Assembly: GCA_050180705.1 (NCBI GenBank)
Contig: JBFXDX010000014.1
Span: 1 to 64,000, forward strand
Direction of reading: 5' to 3'
Source: SB25 sp050180705
GTDB lineage: Bacteria; Bacteroidota; Bacteroidia; Bacteroidales; Tenuifilaceae
Length of the DNA stretch: 64,000 nt
The notes under the pieces are model-generated. The model was not told the origin of the DNA. It made no database searches and saw nothing but the letters and a program-made list of their open reading frames with translations. Numbering within the stretch: the stretch's first letter is position 1; each line of letters starts with the position of its first letter. Below, piece after piece: positions 45,737-54,173 of this stretch. The position numbers and the translations under genes were made by a program.

Positions 45737-48733
45737 ATGATAAAGCAATTAAAACTAATACTAATTTCTTTACTTATACCATTCTCAGCTTTTTCACAAA
45801 GATTGGATATTAAAGGAATAATTGTAGATAAAGGAGGCCAACCGCTTCCGGGAATTACAATCGTTGTAAAAGGCGAAACAGGAGGAACAACCTCTAATAT
45901 CAAAGGAGAATTTGCCATTAAATGCAATACCACAACTCCGACAATTGTTTTTTCAATGATTGGCTTCAAAACACAGGAAATAAAGGTAAAAGACAATGCT
46001 CCTATAAAGGTTGTTATGGAAGAAGACAACATAATGCTCGAAGAAACTATCATTGTTGGTTACGGTGCTAAAAAAACTAAAGAATCGCTAATTGGCTCGG
46101 TTGAGCAAATGAATGCAAAAGACATTGCAGGAAATAAAACTTCGGAAAGTATTGATAAAATACTAGAAGGTAGATTAGCAGGAGTATTTGTTGAGAATAG
46201 TTCAGGCGATGTTGGAACTGCATCGTCGGTACGCGTACGAGGACAAGGCTCCCTAATAAAAGTAAGTTCATCCGATATTGTAGCATCAAGTGAACCGCTT
46301 TACATTATCGACGGAATTCCTATGAATGACATATCGGAACCGAACAGAGCCAATCAATTTGGAGAAACGTTAATCAATCCGTTGGCACTTCTAAATCCTG
46401 ACGACATAGAATCAGTAACAGTACTAAAAGATGCTGCCACTTCTGCAATTTATGGAGCCAATGGAGCTAATGGTGTAATATTAATAACAACAAAAAAAGG
46501 GAAAGAGGGTGCCGCGACTGTATCTGTCTCGCAAAGTTTCTCCTATTCCGAAATTATCAACAGAATGAAATACCTCAATACCGAAGATTACGTAAAACTT
46601 GCCATAGAGGCACAGGTAAATTCGGGAGTTGATTACGAAACCGCGGCAAAAAATGCAGGACCAACTGATGTTTACACAGACTGGTATGGGCTTACTGTTC
46701 GAAATCCAATATCCTCTCAAACCAACATAAGTGTATCGGGCGGTAGCCAAAATGTTACATACCGTTTTTCTGGAGGCTATTCAAATTCTAAAACCGTAAG
46801 CATGGGCAATGAGATGAACAGATTCACATCTCGTTTAAATGTTAGTGCAAAACTTAATAAAAAAGTAACTCTCGATGCAATATTAGGGTTCTCGACTATA
46901 AAGAAAGACATTTTCAGTACAGGCAATTTCTTTGCAATCAGACCAAACCTTTCTCCATATAATGAAGATGGATCATTCAACAACAGCGACCCTTTCGACT
47001 CTCAACTAAACCCATTAGCCGCATTAGCCCAAAACGAAAACTGGAAGAAAGAGTATTTAACCTCGGGAAGTGCAAAATTATCCTACCAAATAATAGACGA
47101 ATTAAAACTATCGAGTTCCATCGCCGTAGACTACAACTCTAGTAGAAACTTTAGATTCGACTCCAAGGAAAATGCAGCAGGAAGAAACTCGAATGGAAGA
47201 ATTATTGATATTTACTCCACCTCATTCTTATGGAGTTCTGTCTCACAAATAGATTTCGAAAAGACATTTCTCGAAAAACACAATATCCAAGCATTAATAG
47301 GGTTTCAGGTTGACAACAAAGAAACATCTGGGCTGAAAGCAACCGAGAAAGATCTTCCCATGGAAGAATTACTCGAAATAGGACTTGGATCGACCGATAA
47401 CATCACGGCAAGTGCAACAGAGAGTTCAATCGGATCGGTATCCTATTTCACTCAATTAAGTTACTCTTATAATGGCAGATACTATTTAACCCACACATTC
47501 CGCCGCGATGCCTCATCACTTTTTGGAAGCGATCAGCAAGTTGAGAACTTTAATTCTGCGGGTGCATCATGGGTTATATCAAAAGAGCCTTGGTTCAAAA
47601 TAGTAAAGTATGTCCCATTTTTTAAATTAAGAGTATCTTACGGAAAAACAGGAAACTCACGTGTAGGCTCATACGCTGCACGTGGAACATATAGTTATTC
47701 TAGCAGTTACGGATATAACGGTGAAGTTGGTGCACAACCTAAAGATGCCCCTAACAAAAACCTTAGCTGGGAAAAAAATTACAAACTAACTCTCGGAAGT
47801 GACATTTCCTTTGGACAACGAATCAATCTTAATATTGATTATTACAGAAACAGTATAGTTGATGCCATTTCCTCAATCAATTTACCGCAAGAATCTGGGT
47901 TCAGTACTGTATCGGTTAATGCTGCCGACATGCGCAATACGGGATGGGAGTTTACGCTTAAAACTAAAAATATCAAGAAAAAGGATTTTGCTTGGAATAC
48001 TAATTTCAACATAGCCACTAACACCAACAAAATAACCCACCTTGCAAGTTCTAATAAAATACCACAATCCTCATACACCTCCAACTTACTATATGTAGGA
48101 AAAGATGTTAGCAGCATATTTGCAGCACGCTATGCAGGAGTTGACCCTGCTAATGGTGATGACCTTTGGTATCTTAAAGACGGAACTATCACCAATGATT
48201 ATAAAGCGGCAAACCAGCAGGATCAGAAAGTAATTGTTGGTAAAAGTTCGCCCGATTGGTTCGGTGGTTTTGTAAACGATTTCAACTATAAAAACCTTAC
48301 ACTATCAATTGTAATGACCTACCAAATTGGAGGCGATAAAATGATGCCCTACCAAACAATATACACCAATTCTGATGGAAGACAGATTCTCATTTGGAAT
48401 CAAAGTGTAAATCAATTAGATAGATGGACAACGCCAGGACAAAAAACTAGCGTTCCAAAACTAACGATGGATGCTGCTATCTCATATCAAAACGACAGGT
48501 TTCTATACGACCTAACAAATATCTGTTTTAAGAGTGTTACACTAAGCTACAGAATACCTAGCAATATCTCAAAAAAGATCTTCATATCGAATGCAAACTT
48601 AAACGTCTCAATAAACAATTTAGGCTACTGGTATAAAGAGAAAAGCCCATCGTCAAGAAATGGAGTAGCCGAATATCGTTACTCATTTCCAGAGTCCAGA
48701 ACATTCACATTTGGACTGGATTTACGATTCTAA
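45737..48733 (+). CDS. SusC/RagA-type TonB-dependent outer-membrane transporter
   Basis: 998 residues. Signal peptide (MIKQLKLILISLLIPFSAFS), carboxypeptidase-regulatory-like domain (GIIVDKGGQPLPGITIVV), TonB plug with EPLYIIDGIPMND and YGANGANGVILITTKKGK, and a beta-barrel ending in the aromatic C-terminus GLDLRF. It forms the SusCD pair with the next gene, importing oligomers too large for porins. No N-terminal STN signalling domain is present, so control is by another regulator. It is about average length for the peptide-type branch (RagA-like), but substrate cannot be proven. Confidence 0.95.
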   Translation: MIKQLKLILISLLIPFSAFSQRLDIKGIIVDKGGQPLPGITIVVKGETGGTTSNIKGEFAIKCNTTTPTIVFSMIGFKTQEIKVKDNAPIKVVMEEDNIMLEETIIVGYGAKKTKESLIGSVEQMNAKDIAGNKTSESIDKILEGRLAGVFVENSSGDVGTASSVRVRGQGSLIKVSSSDIVASSEPLYIIDGIPMNDISEPNRANQFGETLINPLALLNPDDIESVTVLKDAATSAIYGANGANGVILITTKKGKEGAATVSVSQSFSYSEIINRMKYLNTEDYVKLAIEAQVNSGVDYETAAKNAGPTDVYTDWYGLTVRNPISSQTNISVSGGSQNVTYRFSGGYSNSKTVSMGNEMNRFTSRLNVSAKLNKKVTLDAILGFSTIKKDIFSTGNFFAIRPNLSPYNEDGSFNNSDPFDSQLNPLAALAQNENWKKEYLTSGSAKLSYQIIDELKLSSSIAVDYNSSRNFRFDSKENAAGRNSNGRIIDIYSTSFLWSSVSQIDFEKTFLEKHNIQALIGFQVDNKETSGLKATEKDLPMEELLEIGLGSTDNITASATESSIGSVSYFTQLSYSYNGRYYLTHTFRRDASSLFGSDQQVENFNSAGASWVISKEPWFKIVKYVPFFKLRVSYGKTGNSRVGSYAARGTYSYSSSYGYNGEVGAQPKDAPNKNLSWEKNYKLTLGSDISFGQRINLNIDYYRNSIVDAISSINLPQESGFSTVSVNAADMRNTGWEFTLKTKNIKKKDFAWNTNFNIATNTNKITHLASSNKIPQSSYTSNLLYVGKDVSSIFAARYAGVDPANGDDLWYLKDGTITNDYKAANQQDQKVIVGKSSPDWFGGFVNDFNYKNLTLSIVMTYQIGGDKMMPYQTIYTNSDGRQILIWNQSVNQLDRWTTPGQKTSVPKLTMDAAISYQNDRFLYDLTNICFKSVTLSYRIPSNISKKIFISNANLNVSINNLGYWYKEKSPSSRNGVAEYRYSFPESRTFTFGLDLRF

Positions 48734-48751
48734 CTAAAAATTCAGAATAAA

Positions 48752-50167
48752 ATGAAAACAATATACAAATTACTATACGGCTCAATAATTATACTAAGCA
48801 TCACATCGTGTGAGGATTTTCTATCACGAGAGCCAAAAGGTACAATATCGAATTCCGAGTTATTTTCTAGCATCGAAGGTGTTAATTATGCAACAGTTGG
48901 AATATACAGTCAATTTGCGAGTTCCGACTACTATTCTAGCATTCTAATTCCTTATTCAGAATTTCGTAGTGGAAACTTAAAAATGAGCGACAGTTATACT
49001 ACAGCAATGTATAATAAAATAGGACCATCCTTTGAATTTAGAAATGCCTATGACGATGATAATGATTTAGTTTTATCTCTATACTCAAACCTTTACGAAA
49101 TAATACGTCAAAGTAATAATGTAATCGACGCTGTAGATTCCCACAATTATAATGAAGAACTCTTGGCAAAACGATACAAAGGTGAAGCCCTATTTTTTAG
49201 AGCTATCGCACATTTCGATTTATGCCGTGTATTTGCGCAGCCCTACAGTTACACTTCAATGGGAACACACCGAGGTGTGGTTTTAATGACAAGTACAATG
49301 GAAGTTTTCACACAAGTAGCACCTAGCAAAGTATATGAAGTTTACGATCAAGTTATCGAAGATCTCCAAAACGCAGATACTCTTTTACAAAGCAATAGCC
49401 GAACATCGGGAATTAAACAAGCATGGGTATCGTCCGATGCTGCAAGAGCTCTTCTTGCAAGAATATTCCTATACAAAAAAGATTGGAACAATGCCATAAA
49501 ATATGCAACACTCGTCATTAAGCAATCATACTCACTTGTACCAAATTCGAATCTAGTTGATAGCTGGGAATCGACATCGACTAACAACGAAGATATCTTT
49601 GTCGCAGATCTATCGTCATCATCTTCAAGATCAATCTCAACCTATTTTGGCAACGTAGATGTAGAAACTGCCGTTTATGGAACTGTCAGTAGAGACCTTA
49701 TAAATCTTTACGACCCAGCCGATGCAAGACTCAATTTGATTATACCGTTCAGTGAAAACACCAAAGATTCAATAACAATAAAATATTCCTCATCGGGCTT
49801 AATAGAACGCTATATGTCAGTAATTCGTTTAGCTGAAATGTACTTGACTCGTGCAGAAGCGTCGGCAGAAATAGGCGATCCTATTCAGGCAAGAAGCGAC
49901 CTAGACGAAATTCGCAAACGAGCAAATCCTGCTGCTACAAACATTACACTTTCGGGACAGTATTTAAAAGACGAAATACAAGTTGAGCGCAGGAGAGAAT
50001 TAGCCTTTGAAGGCCATACTTTTTATGATTTTATTCGCAGAGGAAATGGGATTACACGTACAGACTGCAATGCACTAGTTAATCAAAACGTATCATATCC
50101 CAGCGACTTAATGATTGTGCCCTTTCCAAAGGATGCAGTTGATCTAAATCCACTCTTAAACCAATAA
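48752..50167 (+). CDS. SusD/RagB-type surface lipoprotein
   Basis: 471 residues. A lipoprotein signal ends SITSCEDFLSREP (Cys about 20), the usual SusD opening with acidic residues after Cys favouring surface export. TPR-like helices are seen, with the family motifs KRYKGEALFFRAIAHFDLCR and YLTRAEASAEIGDPIQARSD, then DFIRRGNGIT. It caps the SusC barrel and binds substrate. The gene starts 18 nt after susC. Confidence 0.95.
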   Translation: MKTIYKLLYGSIIILSITSCEDFLSREPKGTISNSELFSSIEGVNYATVGIYSQFASSDYYSSILIPYSEFRSGNLKMSDSYTTAMYNKIGPSFEFRNAYDDDNDLVLSLYSNLYEIIRQSNNVIDAVDSHNYNEELLAKRYKGEALFFRAIAHFDLCRVFAQPYSYTSMGTHRGVVLMTSTMEVFTQVAPSKVYEVYDQVIEDLQNADTLLQSNSRTSGIKQAWVSSDAARALLARIFLYKKDWNNAIKYATLVIKQSYSLVPNSNLVDSWESTSTNNEDIFVADLSSSSSRSISTYFGNVDVETAVYGTVSRDLINLYDPADARLNLIIPFSENTKDSITIKYSSSGLIERYMSVIRLAEMYLTRAEASAEIGDPIQARSDLDEIRKRANPAATNITLSGQYLKDEIQVERRRELAFEGHTFYDFIRRGNGITRTDCNALVNQNVSYPSDLMIVPFPKDAVDLNPLLNQ

Positions 50168-50178
50168 ATATTTAAACT

Positions 50179-51708
50179 ATGAAGAAACTATTTGTTTTAG
50201 CGCTACTTGCAATATTTGCATTCAGCGCATGCGAAAAGGATGACGAAGAAAAAACACCAACTGCTTCGTTCGAATTAACAAGCACCACACTTGCCGAGAA
50301 TAGCACTACTGCATATCAGGTAAAAGTCACACTTAGTAACAAGGCATCCAAAGCAATTACTATTCCTTTCACAATTTCAGGAACAGCTGTAAAAGATGTA
50401 AATTACCAAATCTCAGAAGAAAATTCTTTAACTATTGAGCAAGGTGAAACTGAAGGTTATATCCTAATTAATCCATTAACCGACAACAGTTTTGACAACT
50501 ACTCATTAATACTAAGCCTAACAAGTGGAACAGGTTTTATTCTCGACACCGAAAAATCGAGTATTGAAATCACCATAACTAACACCGGAGTACTGGCTAG
50601 CACCACCATTGCATTCACGCAGGAAGGCGAAATTCTCACAAACCCCCTACTTGCCGAAAGTATTAAAATAACAGTAGGTCTTTCTGAATCGGTTCCATTC
50701 GACCTTAACGTTCCTATTGAGTTAGGCGGCACAGCAATAAACAGCAGCGATTATGAACTGGTAGGCTTAACCGATGGAAAATTGGCTATCGCTACTGGTG
50801 CAATTTCTGCTGATTTTTATGTAAATATCAAAAGTGCCACCATTACCGACGAAAAAAACCTAACCTTAGGATTTACTACTGGCGACGGATATGTTGTGTC
50901 CTCTTCTCGTGGCTCTATTTCTATTGCATTAATCAACCCCGACGTCGACTTTGCTACCTCTTGGTTCAATACGGCAAATCTATATAACTACTATTTTCTA
51001 AGTTTTGGACTACAAAGTCAGTACGACTCAAAAGTGTCATATAAAACAAAGAAATACCGTTGGGAAGACGCTGGATCGGGATATGCATGGGCTTCAAATT
51101 CTGGAATTCCATACTTTATAACAGATCCAGACAAGCGAAACAGCTGGACACCTCAAACACATATCTTTTATAAAAAAATGACCAATTGGACTGCAGTTAA
51201 GGTTGAAGAGCAAGAACGTTACGAAATGCAAGGAAGCGACCTTTTTGCGCTAATCAAAATGTTCCCGAGCAACTACATCGTTGGATTTGGCAGTGCATCA
51301 TCAACATACGAGCACATTACAAATGGATGGTTTACATTTGCCCCAACCCAACGCGATGGTAAACTAGGAAAAGTCCTTTTAGCCGATCAAGATCTTATAC
51401 TTTACAAGGCAAAAGATGGTATAGACTGGAAAAACTCAACTACCGATGCCAGCGGAAATACAATATACGATTGGTACGCAGATTCAAGAACAGCCCTTGG
51501 CGAAATCTCAAACTCTTCGCGTGCAGAACAAGTAATTGTTAAACTAGAAGGTGCCACTGGCACTTACGATTTCACCACAAATGAAATTATCATTGACATC
51601 ACAATTTCATGTACAGATTCAAATTTTTCAGTTGCTGACGGAACTTATCTTACAAAAACAGACGACGGAAAATATACTTTACGCTTCAAATTCATTCCTT
51701 ACGCTTAA
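50179..51708 (+). CDS. Calx-beta-domain lipoprotein
   Basis: 509 residues. The lipoprotein signal ends FAFSACEKDDEEK (Cys about 20, acidic surface-export signal). Two Calx-beta-like domains follow (TLAENSTTAYQVKVTLSN to about residue 130, and a second from TIAFTQEGEILTNP). The C-terminal half is a domain without recognisable family. Position after susCD and the surface signal suggest a substrate-binding accessory protein, as in many Sus-like loci. It ends 2 nt before the metalloprotease ATG. Confidence 0.87.
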   Translation: MKKLFVLALLAIFAFSACEKDDEEKTPTASFELTSTTLAENSTTAYQVKVTLSNKASKAITIPFTISGTAVKDVNYQISEENSLTIEQGETEGYILINPLTDNSFDNYSLILSLTSGTGFILDTEKSSIEITITNTGVLASTTIAFTQEGEILTNPLLAESIKITVGLSESVPFDLNVPIELGGTAINSSDYELVGLTDGKLAIATGAISADFYVNIKSATITDEKNLTLGFTTGDGYVVSSSRGSISIALINPDVDFATSWFNTANLYNYYFLSFGLQSQYDSKVSYKTKKYRWEDAGSGYAWASNSGIPYFITDPDKRNSWTPQTHIFYKKMTNWTAVKVEEQERYEMQGSDLFALIKMFPSNYIVGFGSASSTYEHITNGWFTFAPTQRDGKLGKVLLADQDLILYKAKDGIDWKNSTTDASGNTIYDWYADSRTALGEISNSSRAEQVIVKLEGATGTYDFTTNEIIIDITISCTDSNFSVADGTYLTKTDDGKYTLRFKFIPYA

Positions 51709-51710
51709 TT

Positions 51711-54071
51711 ATGTTTGCAAGAATAACAACACTTACATTCGCTATTCTCATGCCCATATTTATATATGGGCATGAGTTAACGAAACCCGATAAAAACAAA
51801 AAAAATATAGCCGATACACTTCAAAAGCCAAACTCGTCCATTTTAGACAAGGCCAGTTTCGTTCAAGATGGCTTCATTACTGTCATTAAAAATAAAGGAC
51901 ATTTTTACTTTGCAATTCCCGATTCAATTCTAGAACGCGACCTACTTCTTGTATGCAGAATTGAAAAAATCAGCAACAACAAGATAATATCGGCCGGGCA
52001 AATTAGAAGAGATCCAGTTCTAATTCGATTCAGTAAACGGGAAACATTCATAGTTCTTGAACGTCCTTTAAAAAACAAAGAACTAATAGACTCTCCTGAA
52101 CTGGAGAAAAGTTTCGCAGCAAATAACTCTACCGCAGAAACAGAATTTTTTGAAATAGTAGAACACAACAAAAAATCGAATTCCGCAGCAATTGATATGA
52201 CCAAATTTTTCTCTGGAGAAATAGATTTTGTTTCACCTTGGAGTGGGAAAAAACCAGGGAAGATAGATACCAGAGGGGTTAGCATTGACAAAATAAAAGC
52301 AAACGAAGAAACTGTTGAGATAAGTGTAAGTGTGCTGTACGAGAACGAACGTGAACCACTGAAAGTAATGTTTAGGTATTCACTAGCACTACTACCGAAA
52401 ACTCCAATGCAAATTCGAATCGATGATAATAGAATTGGCTATGTTGCCCACATCAAAAAAGATTTTAGAGCAAAAACAACTGTTGAAACAACAAAATTCA
52501 TATCGAGGTGGAGAATAGAGCCAAAAGATGAAGACAAAGAACGTTACTTTGCAGGAGAACTAGTGGAACCTAAGAAACCCATTGTTTTCTATATCGACAC
52601 AGCCATGCCGAAGCAATGGAGATATTACGCAAAACAAGGCATTGAGGACTGGCAAAAGGCATTCGAAGAAATTGGCTTTAAAAATGCAATACTTGCAAAG
52701 GATTACCCTAAAAACGACCCAGATTTCGACGAATTCGCCTTTAGACAGAACTGCCTGAGATATCTTCCAGTAGAAGATTCGAATGCGAGTGGAGAACACT
52801 ACTTCGATCCCAGAAGTGGAGAAATTATTCACGCCGATATTCTTTGGTTCCATAACGTAATAAAACTACTTAAGGAATGGCGATTTGTACAAACTGCGGC
52901 CGTAGATTCGGCTATTCGCAACTATAAGTTCAGCGATGAAATTATGGGCGAACTAATACGCTATGCTATAGCTCACGAAACAGGGCACACTCTTGGTCTG
53001 GAACATAACATGCGCGCATCGTTTGCATTTCCTGTAGACTCCCTTCGATCTGCAACTTTCACTCAAAAATATGGCACAACAGCATCGATTATGGACTATG
53101 CACGTAACAACTACGTTGCACAGCCTGGAGACAAGGGTGTAAAACTAACACCTCCAATCCTAGGCGATTACGACAAGTTTGCCATCAAGTTCGGGTACAA
53201 ACTAATTCCCGGAGATCGAAATCCTTACCAAGAGAAAATCATCATTGAGCAATGGCTCCGCGAAAAAGGAAACGATCCTAAATATTTATATAGCCCCAAC
53301 ACTGCATCAGAAATTCAACCAGACCCAGCAGGACAAACAGATGCAATTGGCGACGATGCCGTTAAAGCCGGAGAATACGGAATTTTGAATCTTCGCTATA
53401 TTATTAAAAATATGGCTGAATGGACATACTCAAACGAAGCCTCTAGCGACTTACTAGATGAACTTTACGATGCCTTATCGAAACAGTACCGCAAAATGAT
53501 TGGCAATGTAATTGCATATCTTGGCGGTGAATTCCGATATTACGGAACACTTGGACAATACTCCGAATTTTACAAACCTGTTGCTGCAAAAAAACAAAAG
53601 CAATGTTTGGAATTCATCATTAACCAGACACGGGATGTTGCTTGGCTCAACGAGGCTTCTGTTACAAAATACACAGGGATTAAAACTGGAGAAATCTATA
53701 AGTACCAAGGTGATATTATCGATAAACTACTAGGCAACTTCATTCCTGTAAGAATTAGTCAATATGAAGGAATAAAGGATGGATACACACTATCGGAGTA
53801 CATTTCGGAACTAACCAACCTAGTTATAAAACCTAACCAATCGGGAGATTTATCAATTTTTGAAAAAAATCTTCAGATTATTACAATACGAAAACTAATA
53901 GAACTGAGTCATTCAAAAGATCTTCAACCTGAAGTAATGGAAATGCCAGCCAGTATTAGCTCATCGCTAAAACAAGCAAAAGCAAACATTCAGCAACAAC
54001 TTTTGTCATCCAAAAGCAAAACGACAAAGGAGCATTATCAATACTTAATATCATTAATAGATAACAACTAA
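51711..54071 (+). CDS. Secreted zinc-dependent metalloprotease (DUF4953/DUF5117 type)
   Basis: 786 residues. A signal peptide (MFARITTLTFAILMPIFIYG) precedes an N-terminal domain like DUF5118/5117 and a zincin catalytic domain with the metzincin-like motif AHETGHTLGLEHNM at about residues 422-435 (HExxHxxGxxH), plus SIMDYARN with a Met turn. The family is common in Bacteroidota and of poorly known substrate. A perfect 13-bp inverted repeat lies within the signal-peptide codons at 51747-51776. It begins 2 nt after the lipoprotein stop codon, so it is surely cotranscribed. Confidence 0.92.
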   Translation: MFARITTLTFAILMPIFIYGHELTKPDKNKKNIADTLQKPNSSILDKASFVQDGFITVIKNKGHFYFAIPDSILERDLLLVCRIEKISNNKIISAGQIRRDPVLIRFSKRETFIVLERPLKNKELIDSPELEKSFAANNSTAETEFFEIVEHNKKSNSAAIDMTKFFSGEIDFVSPWSGKKPGKIDTRGVSIDKIKANEETVEISVSVLYENEREPLKVMFRYSLALLPKTPMQIRIDDNRIGYVAHIKKDFRAKTTVETTKFISRWRIEPKDEDKERYFAGELVEPKKPIVFYIDTAMPKQWRYYAKQGIEDWQKAFEEIGFKNAILAKDYPKNDPDFDEFAFRQNCLRYLPVEDSNASGEHYFDPRSGEIIHADILWFHNVIKLLKEWRFVQTAAVDSAIRNYKFSDEIMGELIRYAIAHETGHTLGLEHNMRASFAFPVDSLRSATFTQKYGTTASIMDYARNNYVAQPGDKGVKLTPPILGDYDKFAIKFGYKLIPGDRNPYQEKIIIEQWLREKGNDPKYLYSPNTASEIQPDPAGQTDAIGDDAVKAGEYGILNLRYIIKNMAEWTYSNEASSDLLDELYDALSKQYRKMIGNVIAYLGGEFRYYGTLGQYSEFYKPVAAKKQKQCLEFIINQTRDVAWLNEASVTKYTGIKTGEIYKYQGDIIDKLLGNFIPVRISQYEGIKDGYTLSEYISELTNLVIKPNQSGDLSIFEKNLQIITIRKLIELSHSKDLQPEVMEMPASISSSLKQAKANIQQQLLSSKSKTTKEHYQYLISLIDNN
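51747..51776 (+). promoter_or_regulatory. Perfect 13-bp hairpin inside the metalloprotease signal-peptide codons
   Basis: CTCATGCCCATAT pairs with ATATGGGCATGAG around TTAT. No T-tract follows, so it is not an ordinary intrinsic terminator. It starts 36 nt after the ATG, a place where it could affect ribosome loading or protect the upstream mRNA 3' end. Confidence 0.65.
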
Positions 54072-54077
54072 AGAAAT

Positions 54078-54151
54078 AAGCACGGAGAAGATTGCGACTT
54101 TGGGGAAAGTTGACCAAATAAAATGGTTCTTGCACGTCTTCTCCTGTGCTT
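54078..54151 (+). promoter_or_regulatory. Structured leader between metalloprotease and S46 genes
   Basis: AAGCACGGAGAAGA (54078-54091) pairs with TCTTCTCCTGTGCTT (54137-54151) with one bulged base. Inside it, CGACTTT and AAAGTTG form a second stem with a GGGG loop (54096-54113). The structure ends 22 nt before the S46 ATG at 54174. Confidence 0.55.
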
Positions 54152-54173
54152 TAACTTAAATACAAAGTATAAT

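Noticed and set aside
51905..52291. 128-codon minus-strand ORF in the metalloprotease gene
   Set aside because: Shadow of the coding strand, composed of Ser/Leu-rich mirror sequence.
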